Assembly: GCA_020091685.1 (NCBI GenBank)
Contig: CM034594.1
Span: 4,314,903-4,378,902 of the forward strand
Source of the DNA: Lutjanus erythropterus
Lineage: Eukaryota > Chordata > Actinopteri > Lutjaniformes > Lutjanidae
Direction of reading: 5' to 3'
Length of the DNA: 64,000 nucleotides
A program made the translations under genes and the position numbers. This document shows positions 1 to 12,672 of this stretch, in pieces. How positions within the stretch are numbered: the stretch's first letter is position 1; every line of letters starts with the position of its first letter. The notes beneath the pieces were generated by a model. It had not been told where the DNA came from, searched no databases, and was given only the letters and a program-made list of their open reading frames with translations.

Positions 1-70
1 AAAATATTCACATTTAAGATGCTGGAATCAGAGAATTTTGACGTATTTTTCTTTAAAAATATTTAATTTT
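1..70 (+). repeat. hAT-like repeat fragment at window edge
   Basis: AAAATATTCACATTTAAGAT followed by GCTGGAATCAGAGAATTTTG is an internal piece of the GCTGCAA family, cut by the window edge. Confidence 0.65.
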
Positions 71-222
71 ATTTAACTTTATTTTCACTGAAAAAACTAA
101 AATCATAACATAAACATAAATATATATACAGCTACAGCTAGCAGTTAGCACTTATTCTGATACTCTCCTTACATATTGCACTTTTAAAAGATATAAATAC
201 ATAATTCAGAGATCTTTTATTA

Positions 223-557
223 CAGCTGCAACAATAAGTGAATTAGTTAATTAGTTGCCTACTAGTTTGATAATCAATTAATTGTTTCAGTCATTTTTTT
301 AAGCAAAACATGAAACATTTGCTGATTCCAGCTTCTTTCATGTAAGGATTTTCTGCTTTTCTTTGTCATTTATGACAGTAGATGAAGAGTCTTTGGGTTT
401 TGGACTGTTGGTTGAACAAAAAAATCAATCTGAAGTTGTCACTTTGGACTCTGGAAGCATTTTCCAGATTTTTTTTACATCTTACAAACTAAACAATTAA
501 TTATGAAAATACTGGGCAAAGTAATTGATAATCACAATACTCATTAGTTGCAGCCCT
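223..557 (+). mobile_element. hAT-like element, near full length (GCTGCAAC ends)
   Basis: Starts CAGCTGCAACAATAAGTGAA and ends TCATTAGTTGCAGCCCT, inverted ends of the GGGCTGCAAC type. The interior carries GATGAAGAGTCTTTGGGTTT and TGGACTGTTGGTTGAACAAA. About 335 bp, non-coding. The related copy at 53013-53235 shares the same interior variant. Confidence 0.7.
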
Positions 558-587
558 ATTCCAGGACAATAATATATATATATATAT

Positions 588-1577
588 TTAATTTGGTTTA
601 CCAAATTTGATTTGTAAAAAATTGCTTTCATCTGTATCAACCCAACATCACAGAAGAGTAAACAATGAGCTCATGGATGCAGCCTTAGTAAGTAAGTGAA
701 AAATTAAAGCAAAACTACAAATTGCCCCAAGAGAGAAATGATACTCCTAAATAATCCATCAAACTGAAACAAAACAGTGAAAGTGAGACAAAAAGGTGGA
801 AAATGTGAAGATCAAAGAATCAATAAAATCAATGCGTACAGCCATATGTCTGCTGCCCCACCCTCCTCAGAGAGCAGCAGTGAAACCACGAGCACACAAA
901 CACATAAACACATGCTGACTGAGGGCCCTGCGGCTGCAGGGAGGAAGGCACCATACAAGCATATTAAATATCTGCCTTTTGAGTAATTAATCTGAGCATA
1001 TCCTTCCAGCTAAATAACAGGAAAACATGCCACCACTTGGCTTTGATACAAGGAATAAGATAACATCCTGACTTTACTGTATTTCTCTGAGGAAATCGGT
1101 CTCCAGTTTTTATTTTCCTGCTTTTGGAGTGAGAACAAAAAGATGAACTCTATATAAAATAAAAGACAGCTTTTCTTCATTTTTGCTGCACGTACATGGT
1201 GTTTAGTGGTCTTGCTGCCTGAGATAACAGCATCATAGCAGAGAGACAAGAGGGCAAAACAGAGACATAATGGCTCTATAATGGACAATGTAGCAAGGAT
1301 GCCGTAGGGCTTGTATTGACCAACTTAATTTCTTTATTTGTCCTCCTAGCAGCCTCATAAAAGGAGATATAAACTATTACTGTCTGACATCGCTGGTGAA
1401 CGTAAACGCAAGGCATCAGACCAACAAAGGCATGAGAGACAGAGACAAGTAAAGTGAAACTAAAGACTTAAAGTAAGGTTATCAGGGGATAGAAAGATCA
1501 TGTTTAAGTTAAATTCAGCGAATCGATTAAGATTTTTAGCATTAGATTTTCTGGTCGATAGTTGTGAATTGTCTCTC

Positions 1578-1579
<2 letters not shown>
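588..1579. other. limk1 intron 3 stretch
   Basis: No gene or recognisable repeat. It is preceded by an (AT)n run at about 571-587. Confidence 0.45.

Positions 1580-1644
<65 letters not shown>
1580..1644 (+). repeat. (TG)n microsatellite
   Basis: An uninterrupted TG/GT run of about 32 units in limk1 intron 3. Likely length-polymorphic. Confidence 0.97.
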
Positions 1645-1645
<1 letters not shown>

Positions 1646-2331
1646 AGTGTCACTTTAGGCGCAGCCCTACAAATGGGAAAGACAGGAAGAGAGGACAGCT
1701 GGATGGTGTGGCTCTACACAACCTGACACTGTAGTGGCTGCCATTTGCTTGCCATGTAGGCATGAAACACACACACACCCCCTTATGCACACACCCAGAG
1801 CCTCTCTGAGACCACATTAGACAGGCGACAGCTGCTGTCCTCACATGTAGGACAAGCTTCCCCACCAAAGTGTAGATATGAAGACAGATGGGGAGAAAGA
1901 GAGATTTCAAAATAAATCGTCACGCTCTGTGACATTAAACCATGTGACTGTTTGACCGAACAGACTCAAGAAACATCACATGAAAACACACACCACTGGT
2001 TCCCCTTCTTATTTTAATTCAACACAGGAGCTGTGTGTCTTAAATCTTATTCCGACACTTGTATATTAGGTCACAGTTCTCATGAGTGTGTGACTGTGTG
2101 TTAACTAATCATGTAGCCTCATGGCCTCGTCTAGTGACAACAAACCAAACCGTGTGCACGTCTCCCTTGGTGAAGGCTGCAGGGTGGGTCGAGTTGCAGC
2201 ACAATGTTTGGTTGCCATGTGTGATGGGAATCTCAAATCTGGAAATTTGGGGTATGCTTGGTTATTTTTGTGAAATACTCCCAGTTTACATCATTAGTCA
2301 AGTGTTACATCAGACATGTTAATGTATCATC

Positions 2332-2812
2332 TCTTTCTCCTCTCTCTAAACGGGTCATATTAGCAAGCTAATGTTAGGTAGTTAGGTTAGCTATGCAACA
2401 GATCCCTACATAAGAACTGTTTTTTTATGGTGTCACCCATTTTTATTTAGTATTAAGTAAGTAAATCTGCACTTAGTAAACACTTGTCTTATGAGTGTGT
2501 CAATATTGCTTGTCTTTTACTCTTTTCTCTATTGGCAAGATAATGTTAGCATATCAGGTTAGCTACGCAGCAGTTACACCAGGCAGTTACTGGGTGCTGA
2601 TATTAAACAACTTAATTAAGACTATAAGTATCAGGGTAGGCATGTTGATAATGCTTATATTATGTCTTTTACTCATCCCTCTATTGGCAAGCTAACATTA
2701 GCTAGCTACAACTGGCAGTTACTGGATGTTGATATAAAATAATGACTAATAATTAGAACTGTCTCATTTTTATTTAGTGTTGAGTAAATCAACACATATT
2801 AAACACTTAACT
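2332..2812 (+). repeat. diverged tandem duplication
   Basis: TTTTTATTTAGTATTAAGTA (about 2441) recurs as TTTTTATTTAGTGTTGAGTA (about 2768). TCTTTTACTC...CTCTATTGGCAAG recurs at about 2513 and 2663, each followed by (A/C)TAA(T/C)(A/G)TTAGC. CAGTTAC(T)GGGTGCTGATAT at 2585 recurs as CAGTTACTGGATGTTGATAT at about 2716. The region is thus two to three old tandem units of about 150-330 bp. Confidence 0.7.
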
Positions 2813-5400
2813 TGGCTGTTTGAAGTTCAAGCAGAGCTGGTACAACTCGCTCTTGAAGAAAAAAACCTATATATTATTTTACAAGAAGAAAGTCAAAGAT
2901 TAGAGAAAAGCCAACAAACTAAACAATTTTAGTTTAGTATTTTAGTTATTTTTACTTGTTTCTCGCTTCTGCAATAATCTTGTAACCCCTTAGAGCTTCC
3001 CAACTACCAGGTCAGGAAGTTCTGTCTCAAGTCTTTTATTTGGAGGGCGACAACACTGACTGGTCGAAAAAGAAAAGGAAAGGTGGTGGAGAAATTAAGG
3101 AGAAGCTGCGTTAAATTAAGTAAAAAGTCTGTCTCTGACAGATAAGGACCACCTGGAGCCATCATTGCTGCTGGACACAGAAAAATTTACAGGTGACGGT
3201 CAGCCAGAGCCTGACGTCTCGGTGTGTCAGGGTCCTTCAGCTTTATTTGTTTTTAATGATTTATATGAGTGACCTTAAGTTGGCTGTGGAATGTGAACAC
3301 ACCCTTTTTGAGCCATTTGGAGGAATTTATGACGGTCTAAAGCTCTCAGCGACACTTCAACAGTACAGAAACATGTTGGTAGTAAGTCAGGGATTTCTAA
3401 GTCACTTCACTGGAAACTGTCATATATAATGTTAAATGTTTAGATTTGATTTGATAAGTATGAAAGGAAAATCACACATCGTTTACCAGATGACTCAACA
3501 GGAAACTTGAAGATATGCATAATAAAACAGAGGAAAAAATATCTCACAGTCTCTCACTTCTACTTTTTAGTCGCTCATTTTATTTGTGTTGAATCATTTG
3601 GTTCCTATTATGCCCACATTTTCTACACATTTCAGATTTCCCTCATGACATTTCACAACATCCTGACATCATTTCATCCTTGTTGATTATATCTGGTGAT
3701 GACTCTCAGTCTTATCATAAAACTAACACTAAAAATTGCAACTGTGAAGAAAATGGTAAATGTTGCATGAGGGAAATGAAAAATTTAACTTTTTTTTAAA
3801 ACTATTAATTATTTATTATATAAACAAGATATTTAACAGTCAGTTGACATATAGCCTGTGGCTGGGAATCTGTAATCACTATGAACAGATGTATATGTCT
3901 GTATATGAATGCAGAATTTGTCACCAAGGGACAACACTTTGCTATCAGAAGTGTTCTGGTTTTTATTTGTAGTCTCATGAGTACTGACCAATCATGTTTA
4001 AGTGGACTTTGGTAGCATGCAGTTTGTGTGGGGAGCAGAAGAGGTGGAAAACATCTGCTGTAATACAATCTCAGAACCAATCGACTATCATTTGATTTTT
4101 TCTATTAGCTTTTATTAAAAAAAATGTACATGCTGTCTCACAACTCCAGCTCCATTTTACTGTAGAAAATGTAATGAAATTAGCTTTCAGTTTCAATAAG
4201 TAAGATGTATTGCAATTCTTTGATCGACCCTCACTGTCTAGTATCCAGATCAGTGTTTCCGCTGGTATCATTTATCCGTGCTGAGGAGCATTTCACACAA
4301 CTCTGCTGTGAAGAATGCAGGAGGGCACCATACTGACTTTGCATGAACTAGGAGAGACTATCTTCCCACAACAAACTTTCTAGTTAATGTTACATATTAA
4401 AGTTCAGGTTACTTGTGACTTTAAAATTAGAGGTCAAATTGAATCTCATGTGTTTATCTGCAGGAGGACCTCATTAGGAACCTTTACTTTTACTTTGCCC
4501 CACATAAACACCAGGTGGACCCTCTGGCTTCACTTTGCCCGGGCTAAATGCAGAACGATGACCTCATAACAACAGTGCTGAAGGTGCTTCTGAATGGCCT
4601 CAGTAAATTATGGGAGATCTGGCTCTGCGTAACCTCATGTTTGATGTCATGAACTAATGAACTTCAAAGCCTCTCATTGGCTAAACTCAAAAACACTGTC
4701 CATATGTGACTGAGCTCCCAGAATCAACAAATAACCTAAGAATTTTGTTTATAAAATGACCTCATACGGATGTTTTGGAGAAATACTAAAAAGCAACACA
4801 TGCTTTAGACACCTGATCCTCCCCACAGAGAGAGTTACGACCGAGTCACATCTAAGAAATGTGTCAAAGGGAATTCCTGAGGAGTCATTTGACCGATAAA
4901 AACACAATATATCATCAAGACGACTCACATGGCCGCAATCAGGACTGTTAAAGCAGAAATAAAGTTGAAGAAGACACGATCCTGATTCTCTTTTTAGACT
5001 TTCTACAGCCAACATCATTTAAGCAAATACAATTAGCCTGGGAGCCAGAGAGAGAAGACAGTGGGCCACATTGATGCCCTCTGAATGGAAAGCCCCCTTC
5101 AGCTACAAACAGTACAGTAACACAGTATACACACATACACAGACAGACCTCAGCTTTAGAAATACTGCTAATGTATTCAGCTTCTTCCCTCCTCTATGTA
5201 ATCTCACATCCACTGTGGTTCAGACTGCAGCCTACATGTTTGCAGGGTGAGAAAACATTGATACACTACAGTATCATGATATCATGTTATGTTTCCTTTT
5301 CCTGGTTTTAAAGGTTACATTACAGTAAAGAGACGTCTGAACTTACTTAACTTGTTCAAGCTCTTCTATATTTGCCTTAACCACTTATAATATCCATGTA
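2813..5400. other. limk1 intron 3 stretch
   Basis: No gene or clear repeat recognised in about 2.6 kb. Open frames of 60-90 residues on both strands have no coding support. The following 5400-5700 is AT-rich repeat debris ending CATATCGCCCAACCATAG. Confidence 0.45.
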
Positions 5401-5801
5401 ACTAATATTATTTGTCAAAAATATAATTGTGTAAATAATATTTTGTAAAAGCACTGTAGTCATCACTGAAATATAGTCACAATATCTATATTGAGGTATT
5501 TTGTCAAAAATATTAGTAAATATTTGGACTATAATATTGGTTAAATCAACAGCAATGCATTATATGCAATAAAATCCTCATATGTTTGCACTATTTGAGA
5601 CTTTATGGAAAGTTATTTTAGAGAAAATGTGTATACTGAGATATATATATGATGGAAAAGCCTAAATATATATGATGATATGAGCCATATCGCCCAACCA
5701 TAGTACCAGTGTTGTTATCTGTCTTCACTCTTCTGATTGCATGAAAAAGTTTTTGTTTTTTTTGTTTTTTCTTAATGCATATGGTCATGTGTTCTTTATA
5801 C

Positions 5802-6093
5802 CAGTGATTCTCAAAGTGTGGGCCGCGGCCCACTGGTGTTCCATGAAAAGTCATGCCATGCCACAAAGCTGTTAGCTGTAAGTTAAGTGTTATTCTTCAT
5901 TTATCTGGCCTAGTTTAACAGGTGTTACATGACATTTGATGTCACATTAACACCGGAACTTATCTTATATCTCATCATTGGTATGATTAGTCTCTTGTGT
6001 TGATCAGAATTGTGATAAAAGTTTTGGATGGGCTGCAGAAGATTTTCATATTTTAAAGTAAGGGCTTGAAATTCTTAAATTTGAGAATGGCTG
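5802..6093. mobile_element. hAT-like MITE with target-site duplication
   Basis: 292 bp starting CAGTGATTCTCAAAGTGTGG and ending TTTGAGAATGGCTG, i.e. inverted ends. It is flanked by CTTTATAC (5794-5801) and CTTTATAG (6094-6101), an 8-bp duplication matching at 7 of 8 positions, which is the hAT hallmark. Non-coding. The CAGTGNTTCTCAAAG end is, from memory, typical of vertebrate hAT elements. Confidence 0.75.
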
Positions 6094-6132
6094 CTTTATA
6101 GTATAACAGTTTTCATATCTTTAGAAAAAAAA

Positions 6133-6354
6133 ATCTACGACATCATGTTCTCAAATGGGACCATTTTCTGGTTTCTGTACTCCACTGTAACAGTGGACTG
6201 AAGACATTTAGGTTGTGGACAAAACAAGACATTAAAGATGTCACACTGCGCTTTGGCAAACAATGATCAACATTTTTTACAATTTTCTGACATTTTATGA
6301 ACCAACCAACTAATCGATTAATCAGTAATGAAAACAATCATCACTTGCAGCCCT
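6133..6354 (-). repeat. hAT-like interspersed repeat, reverse partial copy
   Basis: Ends (right) CATCACTTGCAGCCCT and contains AACTAATCGATTAATCAGTA and GGTTGTGGACAAAACAAGAC. This is the reverse complement of the AGGGCTGCAAC family, left half preserved. Confidence 0.65.
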
Positions 6355-6359
6355 AAATA

Positions 6360-6474
6360 AAATAGCAACATGTCATCTTGCATACAGTATGACAATATAT
6401 CACAATATACTGAACTGTAACCCCTGGTATCGTAACACACATCGTATCACCAGATTCTCTCACACACAGCCCTA
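6360..6474 (-). repeat. interspersed repeat fragment
   Basis: ACAGTATGACAATATATCAC, ACTGAACTGTAACCCCTGGT and CACACACAGCCCTA look like the end of a dispersed fish repeat. It abuts the reverse GCTGCAA-family copy on its left. Confidence 0.5.
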
Positions 6475-6975
6475 CTGCACGTAGGAGGTAAATAAAAATA
6501 ACACGGTGCAGTGACACAGATATTAGACAAGCCAACTGTTGTTCATCTCTGATTGTGTGAACACATGTACTCACACATTTTAAATCCAACTTTTATCTGA
6601 GGATGAACGCTGTCTAAAAATAGCACTCGTGCCATGGCTCATCAGTTTTTCATGACAAGAGGAAAAAAGAAAAAAGAAAAAACTGGAGCACCGCACAGAA
6701 AAAAAAGGAGACCAGATCTGCACAGTAATTACTAGGCAGTACAGTGACCCACATTAAAATGACACACAAACACAGCAGCAGTGTACAGTATCATGCTTTA
6801 GTTTCAAAATTAAAGATGGAAAGATCTCTGCAGAAGCAACCGGCAGACCATCTCAACCCCCTACTTGAGACGGTCTGCCTCCCTGCCTCCTCCTCCTCGC
6901 CGGCTGACTCTACTGTACATCACCTCTCAGACACCCAGTAACCCAGATCATCAACAGCAGCAGTGATCAGCTCAC

Positions 6976-7038
6976 CTTCTTATCCCTTTTCCACAGCCTG
7001 AGACAGCAGAAACTCCAGAAAAACAAGTCTCCCACCAT
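6976..7038 (-). CDS. limk1: candidate alternative first exon of limk1 with Cys-Cys motif
   Basis: On the minus strand, ATG at 7038 in a good context (GCTGACATGG) opens 21 codons that end exactly at a consensus donor (AAG|GTGAGC) in phase 0. The peptide begins MVGDLFF and continues WSFCCLRLWKRDKK. Exon 3 of limk1 also ends in phase 0, so this exon could splice to exon 4 (outside the window) in place of exons 1-3. The product would lack LIM1 and the first ligand pair of LIM2, but keep a Cys-Cys pair followed by Trp and charged residues. This is strikingly like the canonical LLCCTWKDER that in mammals is palmitoylated. It could instead be the first exon of another minus-strand gene further left, or chance. 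Confidence 0.5.
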
Positions 7039-7345
7039 GTCAGCGAGAGCCGGCGTCTCTGCTCGCCCTTCTATTTCATTCTACTGTGGCAGGCAGGCGA
7101 GTCCCCCCGCTGTCACAGCAAAACACTGGCAGCGGCCAAACCGGCCGGAGAGTCAGAGCTGCAGGGGGAGGGAGGAGGGAGCAGCCCACGCCTCTGCAGC
7201 TGAGCTCATCTCTGAATCAATGTCACTCCTCCCAGCTCTCCCCCTCCCACCCTGCCTTCCTCTTCTCTATGACCTCATCGTTTCCTGTTTGGCCCCGCCC
7301 CCCCTCCTCTCTTGCACACGCGCCAACCGGCTCTACCCCACACAC
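7030..7345 (-). promoter_or_regulatory. limk1: CpG-rich block, candidate alternative limk1 promoter
   Basis: In an AT-rich intron this roughly 310-bp block stands out for CpG (for example 7041-7072, 7095-7105, 7133-7150 and 7318-7332) and for GC boxes (GGCCCCGCCCC near 7291-7303). It lies immediately upstream, on the minus strand, of the ATG of the candidate exon at 6976-7038. It is the only block outside the exon 1 promoter with this composition. I infer an internal promoter; no start site can be fixed. Confidence 0.5.
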
Positions 7346-10300
7346 TCCTCCACCCCCACCCCCCTGGTGTCTTCAGTAAATTCCTCTCTCCTCCTCCTCG
7401 TCTCTCATGCTGCCCTCATTCCTGAAAACACATTTCGAAACCAGTGAGAACTGAGTGACAGTTACAGACTGGACTTGTGGGATATTATGTGAAAGAATAA
7501 TAATTCATGTTATGTGTTTAATGTATTTTGCTATGTTAAACAGTAAAATTATATGGTGCTGCACACTGTGGCAAACAGATTAACTTCCAATAGTGTACAG
7601 TCTTTTAATTCTGACCACCATCATACATCTTGATTAGGGCTGCAACATTATAAATAATGACTCTGACTATCATCACTCATTACCTAAAGGTGTCCCAAAT
7701 CGTTAATGATAATATCGGTGTAGTTTATATTGCGATAATGGCAGTAGGCTTATTTCGACTTGTAGATAAAGGGGAGTGATTTCAGTCATGTGGAAGTGGT
7801 TTGGTTACAAATGATCAGATGTGCAACAAACCACAGTAATATTTATATCTATGACATGTAACATTTCTGCATTAAAGTGTCAAAAAATGCTAGAACTATG
7901 CTATAAATCCTGTTGACTTGAGTACTTATATTACCCCAAATGTTTCTAACAATGGTCAAACCCAGAGAATTCCATTATTTATTCAAGGTAACAGTGAGTT
8001 TCTTATATCTGTTAGTTGTTAACATCCAGGAAAACATGGGATACGTAAGATAGTGAGGAAGGAAGTCAGTAAACGTGTTTTTAATGTAAAAACTTAAATA
8101 TTACCTTGTCCATTAACTTGATATCTGCCTGAGTCACGTCAGATAGATTTTCATCAGCTATGGTGGTTACACTGAACTATGGCTTTTGTTATTGTTTTAA
8201 TGTGAGAGAGAGCTCTGGTGGCAGAACTTACATATTGTGTGTTCAAGAAACGCAAGAAAACAAAAAGGGGCTATGCAAAAACACATATATCACTGTGTCA
8301 AGCAGAAGCACCTGGTTGAGTACAAGGAGAGCAAAAAAAATCTTCTAAGTCCTGTCTGTCAGCGGTTTCTTTTTTTAAGGGGGTTTGGGTCGATTTTTGT
8401 TATTTTAGTTTGCTAATTTATTGGTCTGCCGAGTGAGAGCTGTTGCAAAGTGATGCACATTCATGCACTGGCACAGTACACACCCACTGAGCCAGAATAT
8501 TTTCCCATCTAACACAACGAATTAAGGATTTATTTTGACCAAAACAGACTTGGTGGAAAAGAGTTTGAATGAAGTGTGTTTTATGGTGAGTAAAAAAAGG
8601 TAATTATAAATTTGGTAAAAGGAAGAAACCTGGATTCAGAGGGAGTCTGGCTGTATTTTTCTGTTTTATAAGAAAAAACAGGTGTAAGAATGTTTGACAA
8701 TGAGTGAGTGAGTTTGTTTTTTGTTTATTCAATATAGAAAACGTGTAGCGTATAGCGAAGTCACCGCTCATCACATCTCCCAGCTCCTTAGACTTGGGAG
8801 GTCAGGAGGAGATGCACTGGGAGGGTGGGCACATACACAAATATATCACACTAATATATCTGCAATTGCCAGTTGATGGCCATCATCACTCAACCCTAAT
8901 GTTCAATAATCCCTAATCCCTAATCTGACAATCAAAAGCCCAACTTGATATGGAACCTGTGAAAATCAGCAAGAATTTTGAGATTGTTAAACCAGAAAAT
9001 GTGTGACATTTATGTTTGATAAATGATTTCAACAATTAATGTGATTATCAAACTTGAAACAATCTATTAGCCTAATCAGTTTTTATTATGTGAACTTCTT
9101 CTAAAACACTTTTGCATGTCACTGCTATTTTCTTGCAACTGCTTATCTGACCAACTACTGCAAGTCCTTGTTTGACATGTGAGTGCTTAATTTAATATTA
9201 TGTAAAATAAACACTCAATAGATTAACAGATCAGGCAAAAGGTCATTCTCTAATCAGATAAAACCCTGTGGGATTTCACCACATAAAAATGCCAGAAATG
9301 TCCACTTTTAGCTGAGACACAGTCCTTAGTCACATATAGAATGAGAATAATGTTGTTGTAGATCACATTGTGTGCCTGTGTGATGTTTATTAAAAGCATT
9401 CAGCTGACTGTTCTTCCTCTCTGCTTTTCCCTCCTGCTCCTCTGCCTCGTAAAATATATTCTTCCTGGGTTTATCTTTGCTGCTGCGTCACTCTTTCTTC
9501 CACCCTGCTTGCTCTATCTCTGCTGCGTCTCACTTTGTCCGTGTCCCTGACATGTCCCGCATGCCGAGTGTCAGTCCCTCCCCTCGCTACAGGCCAGTGC
9601 TGGAGGGCCATCTGAGTGGGCAGATATTAATAGATGGTTGGTCAGATGCCCTCTCTTCACTGCTCTGCTGGTTCTTATGTTAAAGCAAGTTAAAAGAAAG
9701 AGACTGCTGGTACAGAAAACAAGAAACTTCTCCAGAGAAACCCACAGCATCCGAAACGTCCAGGGTAAAGGTCAACAAGCGGAAGATACAACAACAGCTG
9801 AAGTTCAGTTTGAACGGTCTGAGTGTTTTCACAATGTCTAAACGTGGTTGTACTGATACACAGTTAAAACACTGAAATGGGACATTCACATCAGTTAGGC
9901 ATTTGTTATTTTGTCAATTTCCCCACTACAATTACACAATCTTGAACTCTACACTTCTGAACATCATCTGTCTGATGTTCAGCAATTTCCTGCATGTCCC
10001 ATTTAAAGCATAGTTCATGTAAAGGTTAACAGTTTTGCAAATTGTATTGCATCACAAGTGAGAATAAGCTTCAGCTGTGTCTTTTCTGTGCCTCTCTGTA
10101 TAATTGATGGCAACTGTGAAAAATAGTAGGTCTGAAAATACTTTTCTGCTCTGTAATTCTGAGTCTGAGGCAGCTGATCATTTGTCACCCATCAGCAACG
10201 CACAGTAGATGCCATTATACATATTCTGTAATGCCAATGATCTGAAGGAATGACGAACAGCACAACACAACAAAATAAATCGAGGAATGTAACTTCTATC

Positions 10301-12454
10301 CTCAGATCTGTCTGTCAGTATTTTATGGAGTGACTTTCTTTTAAAGCAAGACTCTTGAAAGAAAAAATAAGACTTCTAGAAATGAAATCACAAGCAATAA
10401 AACAAATGTACTGTATGAAAAAATAGGAACAAAAACCTCTACAATGCTTTGTGTGGCTAAGGAAAAGTTTCAAGTTCTTCATTTGTCAAGGTAATATTAG
10501 CTAGTGTTGCACGCTGTTGTGCTGTAGGAAGACAGGGAAAAGAGATGCAAGGCAGTCAATTGGATTTTGTCCGGAAAACCGTCCTGAGTCCTCTACATAG
10601 AAATCAGTCCTCAGGCTGGTACAGACTACCAAGAAAGTCTAATTTTTTAAATTACGTTACAGCGTGTTCATAAATTGGCAATACAAATCCATTAATAGAT
10701 GTAAATCAATTCACATAGAACCTTGAACATAAAAATAGTCATCATAGCTGCTTGAACATTGTCCTATAATTGTTACTTCTGGCCTGATACACAAAAGTAA
10801 CAGAGGCTGACTTTAAAGAGTCACACTATGTTTTGACACCAGCGATGAGTTCATGTTTAGCGAGTTTAGTCAGGAGTCAGAAGTGAAACCAACAGCCCAC
10901 AGTGGTGCCACAGGGGGGATTTCAGCCTTCAGAGACCGCTGCTTTCGTCACCGTTTCCACTTAGGAAAGAAGAAATGCTAAACAAGTGTGAAGCAACACT
11001 TAAAGTCACTGGTCAGGTAGGGATCTCTGTAAATGTCAAAGTATTGACATTTATTGTAATATCTAAATAAAAAAAAAATTATACAAGATCACACTGAGCA
11101 GAAGATCAACATGAAGCCTGAAGTTTAAGCCTCCATCACAGCAGGGAGACATCCAGCTGATGTCCCTGAGTAGCTGCATTAGGACACCTCTCTGTATGTG
11201 AGCCTGACCTTTGACATCCTTGAGGCATTTTATTGGAAACACAGCTCTCCTTATCATAAAAAAAATGCGAAACATGTTTCTACAGCGTGACAGAGCGCTG
11301 TGTTCAATGTCATTGATGAGATCACGAGTAGCTGATCCTGTTGCTAAAAGACAACTGTCATAAACAGAAGAGCAACAATGTCTTAACAACTAACATTTCC
11401 CAACACTTATTACATATGTCTGTCTTCAGCTAGAGCCAAAATAATCATTAGACATTTACAGAAACAACTGGCAGATTCCCACTCAGTCACAGAACTACCT
11501 CACGCCAGTGGGAGTTGATAAAGTGCACTGTAGATCTGGGACTTTCCACTGGTTTGGTAACCAACTCAAAATATCTCTTTCTCAATATTAACCACAAACA
11601 GAGAACAATAGTCAGAAGACAATCACAAGAACAAGTGACCAAACCCAATTTTTTTGTCTCTTAGTGTTGGGCTGCTCTGGTCTCATCTTTTCAGCTGTTA
11701 AATTAGAAAAACATCATGATAATTTAGCACATTTTAATTTAAACAAACATCACAGAACACTCAAACTTCTCACTCATGAAATCATTCTAGATCTGGTGAT
11801 TTATGACATCATGTCCATGTTTTACTCCTTTTTTTTTCTGTTTTCCATTGTAAGAAAATGTGACCAGGAAACATCCATTTTCCAAACTGTATCTACTAGA
11901 CTGAAACAGAAAACAAAAGTTGGCAGTGATCATGAGGGGAGAGGTCCAGCACACTATACAAGTTTCACAACATGTGATTTGAATTTTCTAAGGGTACATA
12001 AGATGCCAAAAACCCCAGAGAATCTTGAAAGCAGTTGTGGTTTCAGGGGAACTTGTTGGATTTTTACCGTCAACTGTTTCGGTGCTTCTTGCAATCCTAG
12101 AAGTAAAGAAATAAAGAGAAGGAACAAAGAAAGTCCCCAACATGTAACATGATGCCAGTCAGATCAAATCACAACCATCTGACGAGGAGCTTTCCTGTAA
12201 ACGCTAATATGATGAGAATAAACAAAACAGCAAATTCATGATGGGTCATGTAAAAAACAATAGTGGGATCTGATGACAGCCAGAGGCGACTGCTGCAAAG
12301 GTTTTAGGCACTGAAAGACAAAGTGACAGCTTATAAAGCCTCATTACAAAATCACTGACATACAACAAACAGTATGAGACCGATTCATCAATTCAGTCCA
12401 TGTAAAGAGCTCTTAGATCTTACTTTCTAATTTTGTAATTCAAAATTGTATCTA
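7346..12454. other. limk1 intron 3 stretch
   Basis: About 5.1 kb with no gene recognised. A repeat fragment starts at 7637 (AGGGCTGCAACATTATAAAT). Frames up to about 108 residues occur, but without coding features. Confidence 0.45.
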
Positions 12455-12545
12455 AGGCTGCACAACTAATCAAAATATTGTCGGAACTGCAATACGGCAA
12501 AGTGCAATATCCAAACAGCAGAAGGTGCAATTTTTTAAAGTATGT
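12455..12545 (+). repeat. interspersed repeat fragment (GGCTGCACAACTAATCAA)
   Basis: AAGGCTGCACAACTAATCAA followed by GCAATACGGCAAAGTGCAAT resembles a dispersed fish repeat with GGGCTGCACGAT ends. Only the left part is seen. Confidence 0.5.
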
Positions 12546-12672
12546 GATAAAACAGCCTTATAATGAAGTGCTGTGGTGCTGAGAGATGCTGTGTACAAAC
12601 CATGTCTCCAGAAGCACAAAAACATGTTTGTTTGGTTAAGACCCAAACAAATGTCACAACATCACGATTTCT

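Noticed and set aside
7037-7447. 136-residue + strand frame (Ser/Pro/Leu-rich)
   Set aside because: It lies in the CpG-rich block and is CT-rich low complexity. The opposite strand has the better exon candidate with a donor and matching phase.
11664-12152. 162-residue open frame on the + strand, the second longest
   Set aside because: AT-rich, no recognisable domain, and no splice or promoter context; consistent with chance in intron sequence.
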